Below, piece by piece: positions 23,375 to 35,530 of a DNA stretch of 64,000 bases (its first letter is position 1; the number at the start of each line of letters is the position of its first letter). The stretch is taken from contig JALJCS010000053.1 of the NCBI GenBank assembly GCA_023055355.1, positions 2,366,501 to 2,430,500 of the forward strand, read 5' to 3'. The notes below the pieces were generated by a model. It made no database searches and was not told the DNA's origin. It saw only the letters and a program-made list of their open reading frames with translations. Both the position numbers and the translations under genes were made by a program. Source of the DNA: Agelaius tricolor (lineage: Eukaryota > Chordata > Aves > Passeriformes > Icteridae).

Positions 23375-23500
23375 GTTGAGTAGATTGAGGAGCAGAGAAG
23401 GCCTTGGCTCAGGGCAGTAATGAAAACATCCCTGTGTTATCAGCTCTGTTTTCTGCACAAATTCTAACGCAGCCCCTGTGAAGAAAATTAATTAATTCAT
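23375..23500 (+). mobile_element. 3' fragment of the same LTR family
   Basis: GAGGAGCAGAGAAGGCCTTGG, AACATCCCTGTGTTATCAGC and GTGAAGAAAATTAATT align in order with the right half of the LTR at 18668-19217 and with 32780-32920. The 5' half is not recognisable. Confidence 0.6.
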
Positions 23501-25224
23501 GATTTGCCATAGCTCTCTGCTTTTATGGTATTTGTACCACTGCAGGTGAGGCAGGAGAACTTCACTCTCGTTATTTTGTGGTGAGTGCGAGCAGCCAGAG
23601 AGTGGTAATGCCACTCTGCATTCACAGAAAAAAAAAGACCGACTGAATAAAACTTATTCAGTGTGGACCTGGAAAAGTGAGAGCATATTTTAATGTCAGA
23701 GAAGAATGAAACCTTTTTATGTGAAATTGCTACCTGCAGAGAAGGGTACTGCTGACTGGGGCACTAAGTGGCTGAAGAGCAATATCACAGTGTGGTGGGA
23801 TGGGGCAATGCCTTGGTCAGCAGTCGAATACCTTAGCAAGAAGTAAAAAAACTGATTAATAGCAAACAACTTTTCTCCCAAAAGCAATGTACCTGATCTC
23901 CAGTGCAGGACAATCTACTGTGAGAAAATAACTAGGAGCTGTATACTATAGAAAAAAGGAGAGTGAACCACAATGGGGGGAAAAACTGCCTTTCCATCTA
24001 GAGTTAACTGGAGGAACTCCTTTTAATCAAACAGATTCTAAGCAAATATACAGGTGCCTAAAGCAGTGATTCTGCCTGAGCATTCTCACACCATTCAAGG
24101 AGCCTTGCTGAGGTACCTGCTAGTATAAACAAAGAACCTGAGACCTGCCTCAAATCAGGAGCATTCTCACCTTTATTCAATGACTTTTGAATAGTATGAC
24201 AGTGGTATTTTCTACATCACTGTAGCTTCATTTTTCAGGAAATTACATATTTGACTGCAAAGTTCCTGAATGATCTTGAAAACCGCTAGCAGAAGGCAGG
24301 CTGAGAAATGTGGATTGATTAATTTTCCCTAAAGAAGGCTTTCATTTGTGAGGTGCTAGAATGTAGTGGAGCTTGACTTCTTTGTCCTCAGATGCTGCTA
24401 ACTACATGGTGAAAAATTCACATTACTTTTTTTGGCGGCTGTCAATGAGTCAAAGAGACAAAAAGATCCATTTCAAGGTCGGAACCAGAGAAGTTCCTTT
24501 GGGTGGCCATACTAGAGTTGGCATAGGCCTGTGTCCTGCCAAAACTGCTTCTCTATTAAACCATACAAATTGCATCCTCCAGGACAAAATGGACAGTTTC
24601 TAAAGGATCTTCAAAGCTGATGGACAGGGGAGGTGGCTGGTTACTGATTTATAGCAGCTAGCCCCAAAGCCAGCAGGACAGAGGATGTGTCTCTTGGTAT
24701 TGGGAGACTGAGGAGGGAGACAGCAGGGGAAACAAACATTTCTTTTAGGTCACAGAGAAAATGGGTGGCAGGGCTGTAACCTCTAAAAGCCAGGATAAGA
24801 GAGCAGTGAGCTTTGGAGAAGGGAAAATTGCTGTGCCAGTACTGCCAAAGACTCTCTGCACAGCACATTCTGGTGATTCAGAGTTTATAGTTTTGATGTG
24901 GAGTTTGTAATGGTTCTGATTATCTGTCCAAAAATGTTTTTATGAAACTGGGATATAAGCTGTTTTTTAGGACAAATGGGTGCCCTGGCCTACTTCAGTC
25001 TGCTTTGCAGAGTCAGAATATCATGCCAATAGATGATGTACTCTCAGTAATTCAGCAAACAGTTTTGTCTCCTGCTGTGTGGTCCTAGCATTTTATTCAT
25101 AGGAATGCATGCTGTGATACCGATGTCACAGTCCAGGAAATGAAACATATTAATGGTTTGAGTAGTACATGTTAAAATGAGTAGCAAAAACCTCCTGTTG
25201 TTTGCACAAGAATAAGCAGGGAGC
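23501..25224. other. Unique AT-rich sequence, nothing seen
   Basis: No recognised coding or repeat content between the LTR fragment and the 25.2-kb hairpin. Confidence 0.5.
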
Positions 25225-25276
25225 TTGGTTTTTGGCTTGCCCTGGTGAATGAACACCAGGGCAAGCCAAAAACCAA
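25225..25276. repeat. Perfect inverted repeat, 23-bp arms, 6-base loop
   Basis: The arms 25225-25247 and 25254-25276 are exact reverse complements, with loop AATGAA. The core is GGCTTGCCCTGGTG / CACCAGGGCAAGCC. It is the longest perfect hairpin noticed in the window, and it carries no tandem or low-complexity composition. Confidence 0.95.
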
Positions 25277-25466
25277 CCTGTTGTTGAAGTGGGAGAATAA
25301 TAGATGCAGGTGGTAGAATAGTTTAACAGCAATAAATTATTCAGGAATGTTGATTCTCTGCCAGCAGCTTGCTAGCTAAAGGTGTTTGGAAAAATTACCA
25401 TTCCCTCGGAAAAAAATCTGCCAACATAGATTTACCTGAGAAAAGCTCCTTGAAAATATGGGATTT

Positions 25467-25484
25467 AAAAAAAAAAAAAAAAAA
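25467..25484 (+). repeat. Poly(A) run (18 A)
   Basis: An uninterrupted A run. No retrocopy body was recognised upstream of it. Confidence 0.9.
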
Positions 25485-25764
25485 CCTGGAAAAATTGGAC
25501 CCTTTTAAGGTATTTCCTAGTGAATTGATTCTTTCCATAAAATAAGACAAGGGAGGAGGAACTGAATCTACTTATGGGAGTTATTTATTTATGTACTTTA
25601 TTGATGAACCCTGGTGTTTCACTGAATGTTGCTAAGGCAAAATTCCTGTCCTTAAAATGAGTGCTATGATAAAAAAAGAGAAATTACAGAATTATACTCC
25701 ATTATGGATTGATGGATGCATGCATTAATTGAATGTAAGAGGTGGAATCAGTCAAGCTATGCAG

Positions 25765-25930
25765 GCTGGAGAGAACCCCTGGAGGTCTCTGGTCCTTTTT
25801 GTAGTTCAGGTTTCTTTGAGCTGCTGGGTTCAAATACCTGCAAGGCTGGAAATTTTACAAGCTCTCTGGACTCCTGTGCTGGTGTTTGACCACTTTCATG
25901 GTGACCAGAGATCTCCTTTCCCCCAGGTGG
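25765..25930 (-). mobile_element. Degenerate CR1 3' fragment, minus strand
   Basis: Weak matches to the older CR1 type: GGAGGTCTCTGGTCC, then a block resembling GAATATCTCCAAGGATGGA, then GCTGGTGTTTGACCAC and CATGGTGA. Heavily diverged. Confidence 0.45.
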
Positions 25931-26854
25931 GTGAGTCTGGCTCTGCCTTTTCTACACCTTCCCTGGAAGTAGTTGGAAAAATTACAGCATCACCCAAATG
26001 ATTACACAATTTAACAGGTCTTCTGCATTTTTCATTCACCTAGTTTTGAACTGAATACCTTTTCTTGGATGCCTGTGGATTTGTCTCCTTTTCTCTGTCA
26101 AACAATTTTCTGATAACCTAGTCTGAAGATTCTGATCTTGTGAAACGAATGGTAAAAAATGAAAGCCTTAGTCTTAAGGTGAATTTTTTTTTCCTGGTGG
26201 TCTGCCAAATAGTGTAAGCTAAAGCATGGCCAAAATATCCCACTATGTGTGAGAAAAGATAATGGAGTAACATTTGCCATCTGCTGTGTAAAGACACTGA
26301 CTTTTTTACAGTTTAAAGAAAAAATGGAGTATCAGCTATCTAGGGAAAAACAAGGAATATTTGATGGGTTAGGCAATAGAGAGGTTATGACCAAGCTCTC
26401 ATATCAGGATTTTTTGTCTAATTGTGCTTTACTCACTGGAGATATTATTTTCTCAGTAGCAACTTTTCTCTTGCTTAGTGTTGCCCCTAGTTTTGGTTTA
26501 ATTAAGGACAACTTCTCATTTAACTGCCTTTTAACTGGGGTGATCATTCATCTCAGCTGGGACACAAAGCAGCTTTCTCTGCAGTAAGAATTCGCTGCAT
26601 GGACAAGGGGAGGGATTATTTAAACTTCTCTTCAATTTCCACTGGCAAATAAGGATATCTCTTTTTAAAATCTCTGTAAAAAGTATCACTACAATAGCCG
26701 GGGGAGGCAATGTCGTGTCTCATGATTTTGCTGAGGGCAGGGGTCTCACAATACATATAAGAGAAAAAAATTGCTCTGGGAAAAACTACCCACATTGACA
26801 GTGACACCAAAGACACTGGTGCATGGCCAGAGCTGAAATAAAGTACTGGAAGAA

Positions 26855-27093
26855 GGCATTTTTAGATTATATATCAGGAAGAAATTCTTGACTGTGAGAG
26901 TGATGAGATGCTGGCACAAGTTTCCCAGAGGATCTGTGAATGCTCCATCCCTGGAATTGTTCAGGGCCAGACTGGGCTCTGAGCAATTCCTAATGGTCTA
27001 GTGGAAGATGTCCCTGCCAATGGCAGGGAGATGGAACTAGATGGTCTTTTAAGTTCTCTTCCAACCCAAGCCATTCTCTGATTCTGTCATTCC
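26855..27093 (+). mobile_element. CR1 3' end, plus strand
   Basis: A plus-strand CR1 tail: TATCAGGAAGAAATTC, GTTTCCCAGAGGATCTGTG, CCATCCCTGGAATTGTTCA, GATGGTCTTTTAAGTTC, ending at ATTCTCTGATTCTG. Confidence 0.8.
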
Positions 27094-28435
27094 AAATGTC
27101 TTCTGAAGTCAGGGCTTTCATCCCCCAAAATCATATTCTCAGGAGGAAATAATTTGTTGACAGTCAAGTGAATCCTCATCAAACAATTTCAAACACACTT
27201 TCTTTTTCTTAGGAAGGACTGATGTTATCATCAAGGTCTGATAATTGCCATTAGCACATGAATGCCACAGCTTGAGTATGACATACACATATTGTATCAT
27301 TTTAAAATTTCAGAGCTCTAAACAAACTTGTGTGTTTGGGGTTTTATTCATTCCCTGAGATACATGCTGTGTGTTGCTTCTAACTTTCTCCTCTCTGTGG
27401 TTTTACTGCTTATTAGATTTCTTTTCATCATAAATGTAACACTTTTTTTTCTCAAAAGTGAACATTGAGTCCTAATATTTGGATTTGTAACTGTTCTGAT
27501 GGAATTTCAGGTATCTGATTGCTAATGAGTGGGAATAAAGTGAATTTGTTTAACCTGAGACAGACACTAAGAAAAACCCATCTAGATGCTAAGAGATATG
27601 AGTGTTGTCTTTCTGTGAAACATTATTTTGTTTTGTTGGTAGAACTGATGAATAAACTGTCAAAACTCTTTCATGCCTTACCATGTGGTTCACAGAATAA
27701 GTAATTTTTTAGAGGAGGAATTATTCATTCACAGTTCTGGCATTTCAAAAGTCTAGCTCTCTGTTTTGGACGCAGTGAAAATCTCTAAAATACCTTTGCC
27801 TGGATGCTCCTTGCTGATTTTCAGCAGAGAGCTTGAAAATAGCAGATTGCAAAATTTTCATTTTGTGACCATCTATTGTGACATCTATTGGTGTCTATCT
27901 TATTTCCCTGTTGTTTGCAGGGATTTCCAGGTCCCCTGAATACCTCAGGACAGATGTATCTTTATATATCTTCTTCTTTATCTCAGGAGTGCATGCTGGG
28001 GAGAAGAGAAGCAGAGTGTCACTTTACCCTGACAGCTTGTGCAGACACAAAGGCTGGCAGGGAGGAAAGGAGATTGTTGCTGTGCTGGGATTTGAAATGG
28101 CTGCAGCCCAACTTTGTTGATGCGGCCAACAGCCAGGCATCTATTTCCTATCCAAATGCAGGTGCAAATAAGGTGGTGTGAGGTTTTTTATTAACCTTCT
28201 TCTCAAGAACCTCCATAAGGACCTTTGCTGTTTCAGCAACGGAAAGCTGAACTTACCATGGCACAGACAGACAGAAGAGGGAAACTGCCATCCTGAAAAT
28301 CCCAAGAGCCTGTGATAGTGAATGGAATGCAGAACTGGTGGACGTCCAGTGCTGCGCCGATGTCCTAAATCACAGTTTATTTTGGGGTTGGGAGGTGCCT
28401 CTAACCCACTTGCCGTGAGTATTGACATCATTGAC
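27094..28435. other. Unique sequence with one chance exon-like spot
   Basis: At 27920 a good acceptor (TGTTTGCAG) precedes GGATTTCCAGGTCCC, reading Gly-Phe-Pro-Gly-Pro as in collagen, but the pattern stops after five residues. I regard it as coincidence. Confidence 0.5.
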
Positions 28436-28492
28436 AGGCCAGGTTGCCCAGAGTCTCATCCAATCTGACTGGGATGTTTCCAAGGATGGGGT
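28436..28492 (-). mobile_element. Short CR1 remnant, minus strand
   Basis: About 57 bp (CCAGGTTGCCCAGAG...CATCCAATCTG...TTTCCAAGGATGGGG) match one conserved block of the CR1 3' end. Nothing recognisable flanks it. Confidence 0.5.
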
Positions 28493-31400
28493 TGTGGGTA
28501 TCCTACAATGATTTATCCCACTGATCTCCACTTTAGTGTTGGCTTTTAGGAAAAAGAAACTGACCCCTGAGGTGCCACCATCCTTTCAGCACCTCTCACA
28601 GGTGAAGTCTTGCACACCAGTGCAGAAGAAAGAGAACTTCCTTCCTTATTGCTAATCATGGCATTAATGTCATCACTCTGACTAATCATCTCCAAAACTA
28701 GTGGAAGTTACCCCACTTAATCTGGGAAGGGGACAATATTTGGCAATGGTGTAAAATAGTGGAGTTTAAAGCATAATATGCTGTCCTTGTGTTCTTGAAC
28801 TGTCCATGCTACATGTGCAAAGCAACCTGACTTCCAGAGGATAGTTCCTTTAAAATTTAAGCTTTTCTGGATTTGTCATATCTAAAGCAAGTGGACTGGA
28901 TATATCCTGGGTGTTATCCCTCTTGCCTCCTGCTTTTCCAGCATAGATCCCTGTTGTATCTCAGTTTCTGTGCATGGATGCATTGTACTGCAGCTTTAAA
29001 TGACAGGTTCATCCTCTCCTGACAAATTTTAACAGACTGGTTCTGAAAATATTTTCTCATTTTAGAGTAACTAAAATCCAATTAAGTAAGTGAGAAGAAG
29101 AAAAACAGTTTTTTACCACCCTGCCAGAATAAATTAAGTTTTTGTGGTAGTGTGTGTGCCAGAGCAATACATAAACATTTGTACTGGCCCATCAGTTGCA
29201 TACAAACAGTGGTAGCCAGCATAAGCAAAAAAGAAGGTTGCTTGGGCAAAACTTTACCTGACCTCCATGAGTACTTACTTAACATTCCCTGTGACCCATT
29301 CTCCTGTAGTTTTCAAAATGGAAAGATGCCTCCAGTTCCTTCTGCTTGGCAAAGTTTCTTGCCTCAATATGCCACCAGACAGAAAACAATTTTTTTTGAC
29401 GAAAAAAAAGTTGTCAGCGGTATAAATATACTGTGCCAGGTTCATAAGGAGTGTATGTCAGAAAACAGCATCTCCAGTCACTTTTAATCCATTGCAAAAT
29501 CACTTGTGATATTTAGAGAATTGAGGAGATGTTTTAGCAGCTTTACATCATTTCTGCAAACCTCTCTCTCAGTGGACACTGGTGTCTTTTGGGATGCTGA
29601 TGAGCCAGCTGGTGTAGCAGGACTGTAACTCACATTGCACAGGTCCAGGATGGTCAGGGGTGGATGTGGCAACAAGGTTGGTTAGACAAAACAGTGGGTT
29701 TAAAGGCAGCCAAAGCTGACATTTAATAATGGAGAATATCCTAGTGTATTTCCATTACTTGCCATGGTACGAATTCAGCAACAGCAAGAGTAGCTGCCCA
29801 GGTCTGATTCCTCAGTCAGAGTTTGCCAATTTTCCAATTCCCAGCACATAAAGGACATGCTGGGTGAATTTTCCTAGGAAATATTTTTTCTTCTTTGCTT
29901 ATCAACTTGTTTGGTTTTCTTGGTTTTTGTTTGTATGCTTTTTTTCCTTTCTTTCATTTCTGCTCGAAATGGCATTAGGAATGGTATTTAAAGTAGTAGA
30001 AAGAGAGTCAAGTTGTGAGTGAAGAACAGGCATTGAAGAGTGACAAGAAAAACAGCATTTTAAGCTATAAGCAGTACCTGGCAATTTTCACTAGGAGAAA
30101 TACAGCATGGGAATGCATTATTCATCTCAAGCCACAAAGGATGCAGAGAGTATATCAGTAATTTACAGCTTGCAAAGAGACGGCACAGCCGGCTTCTGTT
30201 TTGACACATCAGGCTGCCAAATTTAACAAATTGGCAGTAAGGTGTTTTGTTATTTAAGATTTTTACACTAAATTAATTAGCAATTACGTTACACTGTTCT
30301 TGCACTCTGCTGAACCCATAGGAAGTGAGAGTTGGTCTGGATGATTCTGTGCCAGAGGAGCCTGAGCATTCTCCAGGAGTAACACAGTCATCCTGCCACC
30401 ATGAGACATCTTTTAGATTACATCTAACAGTTAAGTGTACCTGTACAAAACCTGTTTTGATTAGCTTCGTCCTTTGGCAAAGCACAAGGTTGGAAAGTTC
30501 AAATCTCTTGCCTTTGGCCAATAGAGTTCCTCAGAGAATATTCACGTCTGTCTTTTGAAGAAAATTTTCTTCCACCTTGCCCTTCTTGAATAGGACTAAA
30601 CATGTCTAAAAACCTTCAAAACACACACAAAATCCAAATTTTCTCATATTAAAAAAAGATGAGAGTTCTTGCACTGCCTTGTTTTACAGTGGGCACAAAC
30701 ATATCTAAAATGTAAATTTCTGTATATAATAATTTAATAAATAGCTGTCAGAAGAATTAGGTATTTGGATTGCACAAAAACATGGGTGCAGCAAAGTAAG
30801 TCTTAATCACTTACGAAGTTTAGATTCACAGATTTAAAAATCTGATGCATTCTGCCAAACTAGTAACCAAGCTGCACTGCTGTCTGCAGGAATTAATCTG
30901 ATTGCACTGCACATCCTTATTTGAAGCCTCTCTCAATAATAACCTCTCTCAATTCTCATAAGGAAGCACAGATTCCTGTTTTGTAATGAAGGACAGAATT
31001 GTGTCCTAGAGCTGATGCTGCAGTGGAAGTCTGAATGGTCACAGCATAAGGTGAAGTAATGGTAACACTGATGGCAATGCAGCATTATGTATGGCAATAC
31101 TGACACTGGAAGATGTTTTTGGATTTTTCTTGGCATATTTTCATCACATGCTTCAGCTAAATACTGAATCAATTCTCCAAAGATACATATTATACTGCTA
31201 ATATGACTAATTATCAGTCTACAGTCTGTTGCATGTAGCTTTTTTCTCCTATATTAACTGATAACAAAAATATTTTACGTCTAGCACCAGAAGAGGCTAC
31301 TTTTGGATATTTCATGCTGGTAAAGGAAGGAAAACAGATAGCCAACCATAAATATAATTTTGTTTGTAAGAATGTGAGCTTTTTGTTGAGTAAACTATGT

Positions 31401-32430
31401 TTGTAGCACAAACTGATTTAGCTTGGGAGAGTGGTAGTAAAAGAGTGCTTTACTGGCAGCTGGGGAGGTGAGGTGCAGCATCCTTGATGGTCAGAAAATA
31501 CTTGAACTTTGTTTGCCCGAACCAGTTCTGTTTCTCAGCAGTATGAGACAGAACAGGAAGTGCACTTCAGGGTAATTATGATACTTTCTGAATGATTAAA
31601 GTGGTTCTGCCTTTGACCTTTCATGTTGTCACATTGTTCACAGTGTGCTAATAATCTCAGAAAAATTTATAGCTTGTCATGTCTCATTGCTTGAGCAAGG
31701 TATGGCATGCCGTGCATTGTAATTATAATTATGCTGTTCTGTGTTGTGAAATTGTAAACATGAAAGCTAGGCCCCCAGATTAATTATCTCAAAGGAGCCC
31801 CAAGAAAGAATTTCCTCTGGACAGATGACATTCTTTTCTCCAAATGAGGACAAAACTGCCCAGTTCCTGTTCTCTGCCCACCCACACATCCCTCCTTCAG
31901 GTCTTCCAAAAGGATTTTTATACTGCAGGTAGCTTTCTTTTGTTTTGTCTGCTTGTTTTTTTTGTTGGGGGTTTGATTGTTAATTAAAAAAGTGGAGTGA
32001 AGTGTGGAGTAGCTGCATAAAGTCATCACAGGCTACATATCTTTCCAAGTCTTGACTGGTTTTCCCTCAAAAGACTGTTCTTTCAGTGTTCATCTGTCCT
32101 TTTGACAGAGGTGGGGTCAAGCACAGAGGTTCAGGAGTCTTTGGAAAAGACCAGATTTTGAAAATATCTTGAAGACAGAGAAGTAACAGAGAAAACATGG
32201 CCTGAAAAATCCAAACAGGAATTCCCACTGATCTGGAAGTGCCAATGCATGCAAAACCCTTATTGGGTATCCTAACAAAGATCATTATAAGATGGAATAA
32301 ATCATGAGCCTTTCTGAGTTGGTTCACTTGGATTTCATTCCTTGGGATCTGGCTGGTCCCATGACAATATGTGACTCTGATTCTGAATTTTCTGGATGTT
32401 CCTGAGTGTGGCCAGAGACTAAGTACCTTC
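28493..32430. other. Unique AT-rich sequence, nothing seen
   Basis: About 3.9 kb. Only minor T-rich runs (for example 29888-29960) stand out. Confidence 0.5.
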
Positions 32431-32925
32431 ACAGCTGCTCACACATCCATGGGCTGGGGAGAAATTAGAAGGAAGGCAAAAGCACTCATGCACTGAGTGA
32501 GAGGAGGAGCAAAAGCTGTGTGCACCAGGAAAGCAAAGAAGGGATTTATTCACTACTTCCCATCAGCAGGCAGAAGTTCAGCCACTTGCTGGACAGCAGA
32601 TGTTATGGATGCTTTGCAAGTGGAGGACAAAGGCCATAAGCATGAGTATTGCTGCTTCGTCCTCTTTTCCTTGAGCTTTCATTGCAGATTACAGCATTAT
32701 ATAGTCCAGAGTGTTGCTGTGTCCCAGTTGTATCCCCTGCCAGCTTCTCACCCAAGGGAGGGCAAGGTGGCAACCTGAGGAGCAGAGAAAGCCCTGACCC
32801 TGTGAAAGCACTGCTTGGCAGCAGTCAACACAGTCTGCTGTGGAGTCTGTTGGAGTAACAAAACCTAAACACAGCACCTTATGGACTGCTCTGAAGAAAA
32901 TTAACTCCATCCCAGCCAGACCCTC
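32431..32925 (+). mobile_element. LTR of the same family (~495 bp)
   Basis: Matches in order include GGCAAAAGCACTCATG, CACTACTTCCCATCAGCAGG, GAGGAGCAGAGAAAGCCCTGA, CACTGCTTGGCAGCAGTCAA and AAGAAAATTAACTCCATCCCAGCC. It is diverged from the 18668 copy and lacks the GGTTTAACC start, so it is probably 5'-truncated. No internal retroviral sequence adjoins it. Confidence 0.6.
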
Positions 32926-33491
32926 TAAAATCCCCACCTTCTGTTTTGAACCATTTGCATCATGTTCAGGTCCACCACTATCCAACAGATACCCATCAGT
33001 CAGCACCCCTTTTCCCCTCCTTTATACTATATTCCTGTACCCTTCCCTTACTTTGTGAACCACTTTCATCCAACGTCCATAAATTAAAAGATTCATTTAG
33101 CCCCTGGCTTGGGCTCCATCTCTTATGGTGGTCACTCAGGATGGGAGGCATTGTGTGTCTTGTGGAGTTTTTGGGCTGCAAAACCAGCTCAGCTTGGGCT
33201 ACATCTACTACACTTTCCCAGTTTCTTGAGAGCCTTGTCCTCCACTGGATTGAGTTGCTCCTGCTGGAGAGCCTTCTGTAACACACAACTCAAATTGTGG
33301 GATAAAACAGTTTAAACATGCACCCATTACACTGGGAGAGATCTGGTCTCTGGAAGAGGGTTGGAAAAGCCATGACTAAAATTGTGACAGGCATCCCAGA
33401 CTCTGGTAGGTGCAGTCTTTTATCTTCAGAAGGCAAAATACATCCACAATGGAGAACGAATTCTCTTTCTCGACCCAGGAAAGGTCTTATA

Positions 33492-33492
33492 A

Positions 33493-33543
<51 letters not shown>
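33492..33543 (+). repeat. (TAAA)n microsatellite
   Basis: About twelve TAAA copies without interruption. Confidence 0.95.
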
Positions 33544-33544
<1 letters not shown>

Positions 33545-35159
33545 AACTTGGTGTATGTATCATTACAGAAATAAAAGTTATGAAATGTTACATTCTTTTG
33601 TACAAAGCTAAGATCAGTAAGTGAATATGACAAGCATTATATTGTTGTTAAATGACAATACTTTCAGTGATAACTATATAATATGTGTCTATATAGCTAT
33701 ATTAATTGATCAAGAATTTCTGCTTGTGAGTTAAGAACCATAGAAATAAAAAAAAAATCTATGTATCTTCTGCATGATAAAAGAGAAATGACATATTTAA
33801 AGCTGTCAAAGGTAAATTTAATTTATTCTGTTTTAAATTAATAAGTTAAAACCAATATTTGATAATTATAGAATTTAAAAATAGTGTAATCTGGAATTGT
33901 TAGAATGGTAAGGAGTGTCAAGGTACACAGTAATATTAACTACTCCTGCTGCTGATTTCCATTTTTGAACAAATATAAGAGTTTTAGCTTCTTTTTTTAC
34001 ACAGTTGCTGAGTATATAAGAATAAAACTTCCCAAGGACAGATGTGATTTGACCCATTCAGTTGCTGACTGAAGTACCTTATGAGTTTATAAACAGGTTT
34101 GTGGATACTGCACACAAACCTTTACCCCTAATTAGATTATACCAGAAGTAGATAATAATTTTATGGTCTGCTTGTCATCATCTTATTAAACGCAGCACCA
34201 TATGGATTGAAAACAAGGTGTTTTCAAATAATCCTATGTGGGGTCATATAATGGTTTTAAGCAGTCTGTGAGTTTCTCTTAAGAGGAACACATTTGGGAA
34301 GTTTGTGCTGATGCTATGATTATTCTGGAAAGTCCATATTTTCAATAGCTTTCTAAATGGGACTGTGCCACTCAAGACAGCCAGCAGCAAATGAGTCCCA
34401 TGGATTCCAGCTGTTCTTGCCTTTCAGCTGTGTTAATGAGGGGGGAGATGTTAGGGAGGTTGGAGATCTGCTGTGATCAGTTGCAATTGTACCCACAATT
34501 GCATTACATGACACAGACTTTTAAAGTAGTTGAACAAAAGACTTGATTTTCTTTTATAAATTTAATGAAGAGACCGTGACTGAAGGAACATAGTACCTTA
34601 GTTCCAGTATTTCATATGCCTTGGATGTTGGCATAAATAGCTTTGAGAATGTGGAGTGACTGGGATGACAACAGAAAGAAACCAGTCAAGCAGCTCCACC
34701 AGCCTGTGTCTTGGAACTGACAATGCCAATGAACAAAATTCTTAATCACTACTACCAGACCAGTTTTAGTCTCATCCTAAAATGTTGATACAGTGTTGGC
34801 TTTTGTGGTGGCTGATCTATTGATTTATGATGAGAGGATGTGTTTTTATTCCAAGAGAATCTCCTTACAAGGCTTAATGATCTCAGAACTTTTGCTAAGT
34901 GTTTCTGGCTTTGGAGGTGGGGAAGACATGGTTTTAGTGCTTTGCTAATGTGGAGACAAATCAGAACATAACTCATACAGCAAACTGAGAAGCCAACACT
35001 TAGTTTTTGTAGTTACTCTTGCAAGTAAAAAGAAGGGTTTTTCTAGGAAACAAATCTTTCTTAAACCAGGGATACAGAGCTCACTTCACAGCATTGTGGA
35101 AGCAAGCATGCCTTCTGCAAAATTGCTTCTGAGTGGGGCATGAGCCTTGCTGATTAACA
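33544..35159. other. Very AT-rich unique sequence
   Basis: TAATTA-, TTAAT- and TATATA-rich DNA, particularly 33.5-34.1 kb. No gene or repeat family recognised. Confidence 0.5.
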
Positions 35160-35530
35160 TACCTAGTGCAGGTAGCTGGGTGTGCAGCTGCAGTGTGAGC
35201 TCTAGGTTGTGCCCTGGGTGGGGGGAAAAGGCTGGAGCTCCAGGCAAGGAGTTGGGAATCAGGGCTGACCTTTGCAGTGTGGGCACCTGGAGCATTGGCC
35301 AGGGAGAGGCTGGGGGTCACCCAGAGGCTCTGCAGGAGCCAGTGAACAGCAGAAGACCCCAGACACGAAATCACTGTTGTAACAGATGTACAGATTTTGA
35401 GGGTATAAAAGTCCAGGGGTGACTTTATTGGGGGTGTCTCCCTGGAGATACCAGCTCGAGCTATTTTGATTGTGTTGCTGATCATGGTTAAATGAATTAA
35501 AGGAGCTAAGTGTCTGGGACTCTGGTGTGG
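35160..35530 (+). mobile_element. Candidate LTR (different family): TATA box, R-like block, ATTAAA
   Basis: TATAAAA at 35404-35410 is followed after about 90 bases by ATTAAA (35496-35501), with TGACTTTATTGGGGGTGTCTC and CCAGCTCGAG between them. That promoter-to-polyA spacing is typical of an LTR R region. The borders are not defined and no duplicated flank was found. A host promoter is the alternative reading. Confidence 0.35.

Noticed and set aside
27918..27950. Collagen-like Gly-Phe-Pro-Gly-Pro after a good splice acceptor
   Set aside because: The Gly-X-Y pattern ends after two triplets, and no donor or neighbouring exon follows.
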